NCBI GenBank assembly: GCA_947446835.1
Contig: CANFHS010000028.1
Location: 1-15,020, forward strand
Origin: Bacteriovoracaceae bacterium
GTDB taxonomy: Bacteria; Bdellovibrionota; UBA1018
Direction of reading: 5' to 3'
DNA: 15,020 nucleotides
How positions within the stretch are numbered: position 1 is the stretch's first letter; the number at the start of each line of letters is the position of its first letter. The position numbers and the translations under genes were made by a program. The notes below the pieces were generated by a model, which was given only the letters and a program-made list of their open reading frames with translations, was not told the DNA's origin and searched no databases. Shown here piece after piece: positions 7,503 through 14,186 of this stretch.

Positions 7503-7520
7503 GCAAACCCTTTGCCATGG
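7503..7520. promoter_or_regulatory. Motif shared with 8893-8910: candidate operator or leader element
   Basis: The plus strand reads GCAAACCCTTTGCCATGG, 35-52 nt upstream of the barrel gene start at 7468. It matches 14 of 18 positions, in the same orientation and without gaps, to GCAAGGGCTTTGCCAAGG upstream of the paralogous gene. Both contain a GCAA-N5-TTGC dyad; here it extends to GCAAA-ccc-TTTGC. It may bind a shared regulator or act as an RNA leader element. This is pattern recognition only. Confidence 0.4.
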
Positions 7521-7550
7521 GGAGGTGAGCTGGCTGGCCGCGCCACCCGA

Positions 7551-7590
7551 AAAGAAGAAGGCCCGCCCTCCGAACCGGAGAGCGGGCCTT
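7551..7590 (-). terminator. Intrinsic terminator of the barrel gene at 7615-8838
   Basis: Read on the minus strand, AAGGCCCGC (7582-7590) pairs perfectly with GCGGGCCTT (7558-7566). A second 5-bp stem, CTCCG/CGGAG, is stacked inside it around a 3-nt loop. The tail is CTTCTTTT (7551-7557 and beyond). The stem begins 25 bp past the stop of the barrel gene. It should separate most transcription of the two barrel genes, with some read-through possible because the tail is not pure T. Confidence 0.88.
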
Positions 7591-7614
7591 GCGATTGGGG
7601 TCAGTGTCGCAGCG

Positions 7615-8838
7615 TCAGAGCAGCTTGATGGTCAGGCTGCCGGTGAACTGCGTGGTATCCAGCGAAACCTTGCCGCCGGTATTGATGCCGATGGCCGGGT
7701 TGAAGTTGATGCTCGGGGTGATGTCCCAGCTCAGGTTCGGCGACAGCATCGTGCCGTCCGGAACGAACTCGAGCAGGCTGGTCGAGCGCATCTGGACGTT
7801 GGCCATCTCGTAGGTCAGGCCCACCGTGAGGGAGTCGCTGACCTTGTAGTTCACCGCCGGGGCCGCGTAGAACGCGAAGCGGGTCGCTTCGATGTTGTTG
7901 GCAGTTTCCAGGGCATACAGGCTCATCTGGGCGAAGGTATCGAGTCCCAGGCTGTAGCGGCTGTTCGGCACGTCGTAGTTTTGGCTCTGGGCGAAGCGGA
8001 TTTTGCCGGTACCCAGAATGCTGCGCGAGGAGTTCGAGGTGGGCATGAAGTAGCGCAGGTAAGCGGACATGGTGTAGGCCCCGTCCACGATCAGCTTGCT
8101 GTCGGAGACCGTGAACCACGGCTCGGTCACCATCAGGCCGCCCTTGTCGTCGATCACGGCGTTGAGCTGGGCGCGGAACGAGCCGGAGACGGAGTACCGG
8201 TCATCCAGCTTGTAGGAAATGGTCAGGGTCTGACGGGCGTAGATGGGATCGCCCTCGCTGGCGCGATGAGGGCTGGGCTGGCGGACGGACCCCAGGTCCG
8301 TCAGTGCGCCCGTGACGCCTTCGAACACCGACTTCACCGAGTACCGGCTCTTGGCAGGCGTGGGCGACGAGGGAGCCGCGGTGGTCACCGACTGCGAGTT
8401 GGCCGGGGCCTGGGCCGGCGGGGTGGCCGGAGCGGGGCTGCCCATCGCGGCCGCGGTGGAGGCAGGGGCTGCCGAAGAAGAGGCTGCCGGAGAAGGAGTC
8501 GCCGAAGCCAGCTCGATGGCCGGCGCGGTCGCCACGATGCCGGCGGCGTTCGTGGGCTTCACCGGCTCGGGCTGCGGAGCGGCGGGTTTTTCGAGCGCGG
8601 CCAGGCGCGCTTCGAGGTGGGCATCCAGGCGGGCTTCCAGCCGGGCCGCCAGGGCGTCGATCCGGTCCGCGGCGCTTTCACGCTGCACGGAGGCCTGGGC
8701 CTTCTTCTTCCGGTTCTTCTTGCTCTTGATGACCAGTTTCTGGCTGGTCACGGTGCCCTGGCTCAGCTTGGCGCCGAAGGCGGCGGGTGTTGCCAGCAGG
8801 CCGGCGATCGCGACAAGGGCGGCGGAATTCTTGGACAT
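7615..8838 (-). CDS. Exported coiled-coil plus beta-barrel-like protein
   Basis: 407-residue hypothetical protein. It has a signal peptide (1-23, cleavage near AFG-A), then a strongly basic patch KSKKNRKKK (38-46). A short helix of repeating ARLEARL-type heptads (~56-84) is probably a trimeric or dimeric coiled coil. An Ala/Pro/Ser linker (~85-165) leads to a ~240-residue beta-rich domain that resembles an outer-membrane barrel and is paralogous to the next gene. The coiled coil-linker-barrel layout recalls porins and anchors that reach peptidoglycan, but no SLH or OmpA domain is visible. I chose ATG at 8838 (AGGAG 10 nt upstream; signal peptide directly follows) over an in-frame TTG at 8886. 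It has its own promoter and terminator. Confidence 0.82.
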   Translation of the reverse strand: MSKNSAALVAIAGLLATPAAFGAKLSQGTVTSQKLVIKSKKNRKKKAQASVQRESAADRIDALAARLEARLDAHLEARLAALEKPAAPQPEPVKPTNAAGIVATAPAIELASATPSPAASSSAAPASTAAAMGSPAPATPPAQAPANSQSVTTAAPSSPTPAKSRYSVKSVFEGVTGALTDLGSVRQPSPHRASEGDPIYARQTLTISYKLDDRYSVSGSFRAQLNAVIDDKGGLMVTEPWFTVSDSKLIVDGAYTMSAYLRYFMPTSNSSRSILGTGKIRFAQSQNYDVPNSRYSLGLDTFAQMSLYALETANNIEATRFAFYAAPAVNYKVSDSLTVGLTYEMANVQMRSTSLLEFVPDGTMLSPNLSWDITPSINFNPAIGINTGGKVSLDTTQFTGSLTIKLL

Positions 8839-8892
8839 GGGTCTGGTTCTCCTGATGGTCTCGGTGCGTTCCAGTAGCAAGGCCAACCCTTA

Positions 8893-8919
8893 GCAAGGGC
8901 TTTGCCAAGGCATGGCAAA
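8893..8919. promoter_or_regulatory. Dyad TTTGCCA-N5-TGGCAAA with the shared 18-bp motif
   Basis: TTTGCCA (8901-8907) and TGGCAAA (8913-8919) form a perfect 7-bp inverted repeat around AGGCA. It starts just downstream of the predicted transcription start (~8923) of the barrel gene. The overlapping stretch 8893-8910 is the one shared with 7503-7520. Position and symmetry fit a repressor operator. As RNA it could also form a hairpin in the 5' leader. Confidence 0.45.
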
Positions 8920-8929
8920 ACGCACGGCG

Positions 8930-8958
8930 TTTCTAAATGCTTGATATGTAGAGGTCAA
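8930..8958 (-). promoter_or_regulatory. Sigma70-type promoter of the barrel gene at 7615-8838
   Basis: On the minus strand the -35 box is TTGACC (8953-8958) and the -10 box is TAGAAA (8930-8935), with an ideal 17-bp spacer. It lies in a clearly AT-richer island than its surroundings. The predicted start near 8923 gives an ~85-nt leader before the ATG at 8838. Confidence 0.65.
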
Positions 8959-8963
8959 GAAAT

Positions 8964-8977
8964 CGTTTTGGAAAACG
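8964..8977. promoter_or_regulatory. Perfect palindrome upstream of the -35 box
   Basis: CGTTTT-GG-AAAACG is a perfect inverted repeat 5 bp upstream of the -35 box of the barrel gene promoter. The place suits an activator site. A weaker inverted repeat (CCAGGAAGT / ACTTCTGG, one bulge) lies at 8986-9007. Function is not shown by sequence alone. Confidence 0.3.
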
Positions 8978-9039
8978 GACGGTCTCCAGGAAGTGTCGAA
9001 CTTCTGGACGGAAGGCAGGAATTCAGTCAGTTCCTCCGG

Positions 9040-9080
9040 AAAAAGAGGAAGGCCGACCCGGGAGTCCCGGATCGGCCTTC
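9040..9080 (-). terminator. Intrinsic terminator of pnp
   Basis: On the minus strand GAAGGCCGA (9072-9080) pairs with TCGGCCTTC (9048-9056). An inner 5-bp CCGGG/CCCGG stem surrounds a 3-nt loop. The tail is CTCTTTTTCC (T5 at 9040-9044). It begins 45 bp after the pnp stop and closes the rpoH-rpsO-pnp block. The plus-strand tail has no T run, so it appears to work in one direction. Confidence 0.9.
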
Positions 9081-9124
9081 TATTCATTCATCCTTGCTTC
9101 CCGACCCCGGTCAGGGGTTCCTGC

Positions 9125-11455
9125 TCAGCTTTCGCTGGAGGGGGGGAGGGCGTCTTCGGCACGGATCGGACGATCGGCCTGGGCGCCACCCTGGCGGGGA
9201 GCGCGGTCGCCGTCGCGGCGCGGGCCACGATCGCCGCGGGGGCCGCGGTCGCCATCGCGACGCGGGCCACGGTCACCGCGAGGGCCGCGGTCGCCACCAC
9301 CACCGCTACCGCCGCCACCGGGCACATGGCCTTCGGGCAGGGGCAGGAGGGCCTTGCGGGACAGGCGGACCTTGCCGGACTTGTCGACTTCGATGACCTT
9401 CACTTCGACTTCGTCGCCTTCCTTCATGAAGTCGGTGACCGACTTCACGCGCTCATGGGCGATTTCCGAGATGTGGAGCAGGCCGTCCTGGTTCGGCATG
9501 ACGCCGATGAAGGCGCCGAACTCGACGATCTTCTTGACCACGCCCTTGTACACCTTGCCGACTTCGACTTCGGCCACGATGCCGCGGATGATGTCGATCG
9601 CCTTCTGGGCGGCGTTGCCGTCGTTCGAAGCGATGTTGATCTTGCCGTCGTCGTTGATGTCGATCTTGCAGCCGGTCTGGGCCACGATTTCGCGGATGAC
9701 CTTGCCGCCCGAGCCGATGACTTCGCGGATCTTGTCCACCGGGATCTGGATGGTGGTGATCTGCGGAGCCCACTTGGACATCTGGGTGCGCGGAGCTTCG
9801 ATGGCCTTGGCCATCTGGCCGAGGATATGGAGACGACCTTCATTGGCCTGCGCGAGCGCCTGCTTCATGATGGCTTCGTCGATGCCCTCGATCTTGATGT
9901 CCATCTGGATGCCGGTGATGCCGTCTTTGGTTCCGGCCACCTTGAAGTCCATGTCGCCGAGGTGGTCTTCGTCGCCCAGAATGTCGGTCAGGACGGCGTA
10001 CTTCGAGCCTTCCTTGATCAGACCCATGGCCACGCCGGCCACGGCTTTCGGGTACGGGACGCCCGCATCCATGAGAGCCATGGAGGTCGAGCACACCGAG
10101 CCCATCGACGAGGAGCCGTTCGACTCGAGGGTCTCGCACACGATGCGGATCGTGTACGGGAACTTCTCGTAGGCCGGCATCATGTTGCGGATCGAGCGCT
10201 CGGCGAGGGCGCCGTGGCCGATCTCGCGGCGGGAGTTGCCGCCCATGCGTCCGGTCTCGCCCACCGAGAACGGCGGGAAGTTGTAGTGGAGCATGAACTT
10301 GCGCATCGAGTTCTGGAACATGGTGTCGACGATCTGCTCGTCGTCCGAAGTTCCGAGGGTGACGGCTGCCAGGACCTGGGTTTCGCCGCGGGTGAACAGC
10401 GACGAACCGTGGGAGCGGGGCAGGATGCCGGCTTCGACGGCGATCGGGCGCACGGTGCGCAGGTCACGGCCGTCGATGCGGACCTTGTCGTCCAGGATCA
10501 TCGAGCGCATCAGGTTGTACTGGAGCGTTTCGAAGTAGGACTTCACGTCGGCGTCGAGCTTCTTGGCAGCGTCGGCATCCTTGGCCTTCACGGCTTCGGT
10601 GACGATGGCAGCCACGGTCTTTGCCTTGGTCTCGTCGACCAGGTCGTACCGGGCGTGCTTTTCCTTGGTCCGGAGGGCTTTTTTCAGACCTTCGGTGGCG
10701 TACTTGTCGACCAGACCCTTGACGTCGGCCGGGACGGTGGCAGTCGTGAACTCACGCTTCGGCTTGCCGCACATCTGGCGCAGTTCTTCGATGATGGCGG
10801 TGACCTTCTGGATCTCCTTGTGGCCGCGGACGATGGCCTCGAGGCAGTCGGCTTCCGGAACTTCCCGGGCGCCACCTTCCACCATCATGATGGCGTTCTT
10901 GGTGCCGGAGATCATGATCTCCATGTCGGTTTCGCCCGTGTCGATCTGGCTCCAGGTGGGGTTGACCACGTACTGGCCGCCGATCCGGCCCATGCGCACA
11001 GCAGCGGCGGGACCATTGAACGGGATGTCCGAGATGTGCAGGGCAGCCGAAGCGCCGGCAGCGGCTGCGACATCGACGTCGGCTTCCGGATCCACCGAGA
11101 GGATGGTGGCCACGACCTGCGTGTCGCAGAGGTAGCCTTCCGGGAACAGCGGGCGGATCGGGCGGTCGATCAGTCGAGCCGAGAGGGTGGCCTCCATGGT
11201 GGGGCGGCCTTCGCGCTTGAAGAACGAGCCGGGGATTTTGCCGGCGGCGTACCATTTTTCCGAGAATTCGACCGTCAGCGGGAAGAACGACTGGCCGGGT
11301 TTGGGCTCCTTGGCGGAGCAGGCGGTCACGAGGACGCGGGTGTCGCCGTACGAAACGAGCACCGAGCCGTCGGCCTGTTTGGCCAGTTTGCCGGTCTCGA
11401 TGGTGAGGGTCTTGCCCCCCAGCTCGCACGAAACTTTTTTGATATCAAATTGCAT
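9125..11455 (-). CDS. pnp: Polyribonucleotide nucleotidyltransferase (PNPase)
   Basis: 776-residue 3'-5' phosphorolytic exoribonuclease, central to mRNA decay. It has two RNase PH domains. The second carries the phosphate-binding SNGSSSMGS (~447) and the metal-binding GDEDHLGDMDF (~491-501), matching the catalytic Asp pair of E. coli PNPase. A KH domain follows with IGSGGKVI (~580), then an S1 domain (VGKVYKGVVKKIVEFGAF, ~630-705). The last ~66 residues form an unusual Gly/Arg/Asp-rich tail that is repetitive at the DNA level. I chose ATG at 11455 (MQFDIKKV) because AGGAGGGG lies 4 nt upstream; a longer TTG start at 11518 is unlikely. It follows rpsO as in many bacteria. A structured leader suggests post-transcriptional control. 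Confidence 0.97.
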   Translation of the reverse strand: MQFDIKKVSCELGGKTLTIETGKLAKQADGSVLVSYGDTRVLVTACSAKEPKPGQSFFPLTVEFSEKWYAAGKIPGSFFKREGRPTMEATLSARLIDRPIRPLFPEGYLCDTQVVATILSVDPEADVDVAAAAGASAALHISDIPFNGPAAAVRMGRIGGQYVVNPTWSQIDTGETDMEIMISGTKNAIMMVEGGAREVPEADCLEAIVRGHKEIQKVTAIIEELRQMCGKPKREFTTATVPADVKGLVDKYATEGLKKALRTKEKHARYDLVDETKAKTVAAIVTEAVKAKDADAAKKLDADVKSYFETLQYNLMRSMILDDKVRIDGRDLRTVRPIAVEAGILPRSHGSSLFTRGETQVLAAVTLGTSDDEQIVDTMFQNSMRKFMLHYNFPPFSVGETGRMGGNSRREIGHGALAERSIRNMMPAYEKFPYTIRIVCETLESNGSSSMGSVCSTSMALMDAGVPYPKAVAGVAMGLIKEGSKYAVLTDILGDEDHLGDMDFKVAGTKDGITGIQMDIKIEGIDEAIMKQALAQANEGRLHILGQMAKAIEAPRTQMSKWAPQITTIQIPVDKIREVIGSGGKVIREIVAQTGCKIDINDDGKINIASNDGNAAQKAIDIIRGIVAEVEVGKVYKGVVKKIVEFGAFIGVMPNQDGLLHISEIAHERVKSVTDFMKEGDEVEVKVIEVDKSGKVRLSRKALLPLPEGHVPGGGGSGGGGDRGPRGDRGPRRDGDRGPRGDRGPRRDGDRAPRQGGAQADRPIRAEDALPPSSES
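9212..9295. repeat. 42-bp tandem repeat (2 copies) in the pnp 3' end
   Basis: Two adjacent 42-bp units (9212-9253 and 9254-9295) both encode the 14-residue unit GDRGPRGDRGPRRD in the PNPase tail. They differ mainly at third codon positions. A partial third unit, GDRAPR, follows. Each unit is itself built from a six-residue GDRGPR module, so copy number could vary between strains. Confidence 0.85.
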
Positions 11456-11477
11456 AACCCCTCCTGAGGGTTTGTTC

Positions 11478-11535
11478 GAGTGCTTCCAGCACTCCACTTC
11501 GGACAGGCCACGCCGCAACGCGGAACTGCCTGTCC
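11478..11535 (-). promoter_or_regulatory. Two-hairpin leader of pnp, possible RNase III/PNPase control site
   Basis: Two inverted repeats lie between rpsO and pnp. The outer one pairs GGACAGGC (11501-11508) with GCCTGTCC (11528-11535), with an inner CCGC-aac-GCGG stem. The second pairs GAGTGCT (11478-11484) with AGCACTC (11488-11494) around a 3-nt loop. They end 22 nt before the pnp ATG and have no T run, so they are unlikely to be terminators. In E. coli the pnp leader hairpin is cut by RNase III and mediates autoregulation; equivalence here is inferred. Confidence 0.55.
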
Positions 11536-11560
11536 TGTTGAATGCACCTCATCCGTTCAG

Positions 11561-11580
11561 CCGGGTGCTCAGGCACACGG
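11561..11580 (-). other. Small hairpin in the rpsO-pnp spacer
   Basis: CCG-g-GTGC-tcag-GCAC-a-CGG can fold into a hairpin with one internal mismatch, about 47 nt after the rpsO stop. No T run follows on the minus strand, so it is not a canonical terminator. It may protect the 3' end of rpsO mRNA or be a processing site. The rest of the 171-bp spacer shows no convincing promoter. Confidence 0.3.
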
Positions 11581-11626
11581 AAAAGGGAGGATGCGCGCAG
11601 TTTCGGTAAAAAACGCGAAATTGCGA

Positions 11627-11905
11627 TTACTTGCGCAGTTCAAGAGCCTGGATCAGGCGCGTGTAACGCTGCGTGTCCTGGGCCTTGAGATAGTTGAGAA
11701 GGCGGCGGCGGGTGCCGACCATCTTCAGAAGACCCCGCTTGGAGTGGTGGTCCTTGGGGTGGCCTTTGAAGTGTTCGTTCAGCTCATTGATGTGATTGGT
11801 GAGCAGAGCCACCTGGACTTCCGGCGAGCCGGTGTCGTTCTGGCCGACCGCGAATTTGCCCACGATTTCAGCCTTCTTGTTCTTGATCTCAGTCTTTCCA
11901 GCCAT
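11627..11905 (-). CDS. rpsO: 30S ribosomal protein S15
   Basis: 92-residue S15, slightly longer than the usual 88-89. S15 binds 16S rRNA early in 30S assembly. The family core is plain: DTGSPEVQVALLTNHINELNEHF, then HHSKRGLLKMVGTRRRLLNYL, ending YTRLIQALELRK. The ATG at 11905 has AGGA with good spacing (TTTAGGAACATCA). It sits between the sigma factor gene and pnp, the common rpsO-pnp order. In other bacteria S15 represses its own translation by binding its leader; the leader here is AT rich, but I cannot identify a specific S15 site. Confidence 0.97.
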   Translation of the reverse strand: MAGKTEIKNKKAEIVGKFAVGQNDTGSPEVQVALLTNHINELNEHFKGHPKDHHSKRGLLKMVGTRRRLLNYLKAQDTQRYTRLIQALELRK

Positions 11906-12023
11906 TGATGTTCCTAAACCTGCGGTTAAAAATAAGACTTATTTTTTTTGGAGTGGGTAACACGCGGACTTTCAGGGTGTAAAGCCCCTTTTCCGGTCGG
12001 CCCGCCTGGCGGCGGCGGGGGGC
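11906..12023 (-). promoter_or_regulatory. Spacer between rpoH-like gene and rpsO: AT palindrome and possible promoter
   Basis: The palindrome AAAAATAAG-a-CTTATTTTT (11928-11946) is AT only and flanked by T runs on both strands. It could be a weak bidirectional terminator or the melting region of an rpsO promoter. A TTTACA -35-like hexamer lies at 11979-11984 but lacks a good -10 at 17 bp. A GC-rich inverted repeat, CCCGCC/GGCGGG (12001-12019), starts just after the sigma factor stop but has no T run. Confidence 0.35.
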
Positions 12024-13112
12024 TCAATCCTGGCTCAGGTAATCCTTCAGGAACTCCCGGAGCTTCTGGATGACCTTGGCCTCGATCTGGCGGGCGCGTT
12101 CGCGGGTCAGCCCGTAATGGTCGGCCACTTCCTGCAGGGTCTTGGGCTCGTCGGCCAGGAGCCGCTCCTTCAGCAGCTGCAGCTCCTTGGGGTCGAGCAG
12201 CTTCTGGAACGCCGGCAGGTGCTCCCGCAGGACCTCCAGCCACTCCTGCCGGGCCAAGGTCTCGTCCACCGACTCGGTCGAGTCGGGCAGGGTGGCGCTC
12301 AGGGGCATGCCCTCCCCATCGGGGTGGGTCGGCGCGTCGATGGGCACCTCGGCGCCCCGGGACGACAGGCGCTGCTCCATCTCGATGACGTCTTTTTCGC
12401 GCACGTCCAGGCGTGAGGCCAGGAGCTTGGGGCCGGCCAGCAGCCCTTGGGCCTCCAGACGCTCCTTCTCGCGAAGCAGGTGGTAGAACAGCTTCTTCTG
12501 GGCCTGGGTCGTGCCGATCTTCACCAGCCTGAAGTTATCGAGCAGGTACTTCAGGATGTAGGACCGGATCCACCAGGACGAGTAGTAGCCCAGGCGGGCT
12601 CCTTTGGTGGGGTCGAACTTGGACACGGCCTTCATCAGTCCGATGTTGCCTTCCTGGACCAGGTCCAGAAGGTTCGTGTAAAAGCTGCGGTACTCGAGGG
12701 CGATCTTGACCACCAGGCGCAGATTGGCCTGCACCAGGCGCTTGGCCGCGTCGAGGTCGCCCGTGTCGCGGAGCTTGACCGCCAGATTGAACTCGGTCTC
12801 CGGGTCCAGGAGGGGGTGTCGCCGGATTTCTTCCAGGTACCGGCGCAGAGGGTCAGTGGTGCTGACCGCCGTGACTTCGGGCTCGGTCAGGTCGGTGGGC
12901 GCTGCCCCACGGGTCGCGGGCAACGACGGGGCCGGAGCAGCATCGGCCTCCGCGGCCCAGTCGGCTTCGTCGGGTTCGGGCGATTCGGCCGGGGCGTCGG
13001 ACTCTTCTTCGGGCAGGATTTCGGGCTCGAGCACCTTCGGGGCGGTCTTTGACGGTTTTTTGGCGCGCTTTGGCGAGGTGCCCGGCTTGCCGCTCAATTT
13101 CTTTCCCGTCAT
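12024..13112 (-). CDS. rpoH: RpoH-like sigma factor (sigma-32 group)
   Basis: 362-residue sigma70-family factor, most like heat-shock sigma-32. Region 1.2 is TDPLRRYLEEIRRHPLLDPETE (86-107). Region 2 includes LVQANLRLVVKIALEYR (126-142), DLVQEGNIGLMKAVSKFDP and YYSSWWIRSYILKYLLDN. An RpoH-box-like QKKLFYHLLREKE (205-217) follows. The region 4 helix-turn-helix is KTLQEVADHYGLTRERARQIEAKV (from 324). The first ~85 residues are an extra, acidic, Pro/Ala-rich extension after a short basic start, absent from E. coli RpoH (284 aa). The ATG at 13112 has no strong ribosome site. A TATCAT -10-like element lies 15-20 nt upstream of the start, without a good -35. Target regulon is not visible; group assignment rests on the RpoH box. 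Confidence 0.88.
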   Translation of the reverse strand: MTGKKLSGKPGTSPKRAKKPSKTAPKVLEPEILPEEESDAPAESPEPDEADWAAEADAAPAPSLPATRGAAPTDLTEPEVTAVSTTDPLRRYLEEIRRHPLLDPETEFNLAVKLRDTGDLDAAKRLVQANLRLVVKIALEYRSFYTNLLDLVQEGNIGLMKAVSKFDPTKGARLGYYSSWWIRSYILKYLLDNFRLVKIGTTQAQKKLFYHLLREKERLEAQGLLAGPKLLASRLDVREKDVIEMEQRLSSRGAEVPIDAPTHPDGEGMPLSATLPDSTESVDETLARQEWLEVLREHLPAFQKLLDPKELQLLKERLLADEPKTLQEVADHYGLTRERARQIEAKVIQKLREFLKDYLSQD

Positions 13113-13142
13113 GGCTACAGATGGCTCTATGATAAAGGGCGA

Positions 13143-14186
13143 GTGGACTCAAGCGGAACCGCCTTCCAAATCAGCGGGATACGCGTTGCGGCGGGCGAGA
13201 CCCGGGAAATCTATTTGAAGGTTTCCGAGAGCTTCCTCGCCAACTCGATCCTGATTCCTGTCACGGTGATCCGCGGGGTCAAGCCGGGGCCAACGGCCTA
13301 CGTCACGGCCGCCATCCACGGCGACGAGATCAACGGTGTGGACATTGTCCGTCGTCTCATCTTCGATCTGGATCACGAGAACCTGGCCGGGACCCTGATC
13401 GCCATTCCGGTGGTCAATATTCCGGGCTTCGTTTCCCAGTCGCGCTACCTGCCCTACCACCGCGACCTGAACCGGTTCTTTCCGGGCACCCGCAGCGGCA
13501 ACAATGCGGAACGCGTGGCCTGGAGGCTTTTCCAGGAAGTGGTGCGCCACTGCGACTTCGGCATCGACCTGCACACGGCGGCCGAAGGGCGAAAGAACCT
13601 CCCGCACGTCCGTGCCGACATGTCCGACGCCCGCTGCCGGGCCTTGGCCCGAAGCTTCGGTTCGCGGGTCATCATCGACCAGAAAGGGCCCAAGGGCTCC
13701 CTGCGCCGGGAAGCCACTGACGCCGGCGTGCCGACCATCCTGTTCGAGGCGGGCGAAACACGCCGATTTTCGACTTCAGTTTCGCTCGAAGGGCTGCGCG
13801 GCGTGCTGACGGTGCTGGAAGCCCAGGGGATGTGGACTGCCAAGCGCAAGGCCAAGAAGCCCCCGTTCCAGGTCATCGTGAAGAACAGCCACTGGATCCG
13901 CGCCACCCAGGGCGGAATCCTGAACCTCGAGGTCCGTCCCGGCGAGCTCGTGTACCGGGGCGACGAGGTGGGCTCGTTGCTCAACCCGTTCGGCCGGATG
14001 GTGACCCGCCTCCGGTCCCCGGTGACCGGCATCGTGGTCGGCGTGACCACCCAGCCGCTGGCGGTGCCGGGAACGGGGCTGGTCCATGTGGCGCGGCTCA
14101 AGAAGACGTTGAGCCGTGTGGAGAAGGAAGTTCGCGCCCGGGTTGCCCGGAAGTCGCGCCTGAAAACCGGAAGGAAAGCACCATGA
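13143..14186 (+). CDS. Succinylglutamate desuccinylase/aspartoacylase-family metalloenzyme
   Basis: 347-residue zinc-dependent amidohydrolase-like protein of the M14-related AstE/AspA family. Zinc ligands are visible as His59 and Glu62 in AIHGDEING, and His144 in GIDLHTA. A substrate-binding RDLNR is at 107-111, and the likely catalytic Glu202 is in ILFEAGE. The C-terminal third (from about VIVKNSHWIRATQGG) is a beta-rich domain with LRSPVTGIVVGV, typical of the longer members, then a basic tail. It is not necessarily AstE itself, since no other arginine-succinyl-transferase genes are nearby. The GTG at 13143 has a close AAAGGG. It is divergent from rpoH with only 30 bp between, and overlaps the next gene by ATGA. 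Confidence 0.9.
   Translation: MDSSGTAFQISGIRVAAGETREIYLKVSESFLANSILIPVTVIRGVKPGPTAYVTAAIHGDEINGVDIVRRLIFDLDHENLAGTLIAIPVVNIPGFVSQSRYLPYHRDLNRFFPGTRSGNNAERVAWRLFQEVVRHCDFGIDLHTAAEGRKNLPHVRADMSDARCRALARSFGSRVIIDQKGPKGSLRREATDAGVPTILFEAGETRRFSTSVSLEGLRGVLTVLEAQGMWTAKRKAKKPPFQVIVKNSHWIRATQGGILNLEVRPGELVYRGDEVGSLLNPFGRMVTRLRSPVTGIVVGVTTQPLAVPGTGLVHVARLKKTLSRVEKEVRARVARKSRLKTGRKAP

Noticed and set aside
7246..8877. A 543-codon open frame on the plus strand
   Set aside because: It crosses both barrel genes and the terminator between them, is rich in Arg/Gly/His, and is an antisense shadow of two genes with clear signal peptides and ribosome sites.
8839..8886. Upstream TTG start for the coiled-coil barrel gene
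   Set aside because: It would put 16 charged residues before the signal peptide; the ATG at 8838 has AGGAG and begins the signal peptide.
9185..9300. Short repeats as a CRISPR array
   Set aside because: The repeats are adjacent 42-bp coding units with no spacers, in frame with the PNPase tail.
8993..11467. An 824-codon open frame on the plus strand
   Set aside because: It is antisense to pnp in a GC-rich region. Its product is His/Asp/Gly-rich low complexity with no family features, while the opposite strand encodes an unmistakable PNPase.
11456..11518. Upstream TTG start for pnp
   Set aside because: It would run through both leader hairpins; the ATG at 11455 has AGGAGG next to it and matches the PNPase N-terminus.
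12001..12019. GC-rich inverted repeat after the sigma factor stop as a terminator
   Set aside because: No T run follows on the minus strand; the next bases are CCGACCGG.
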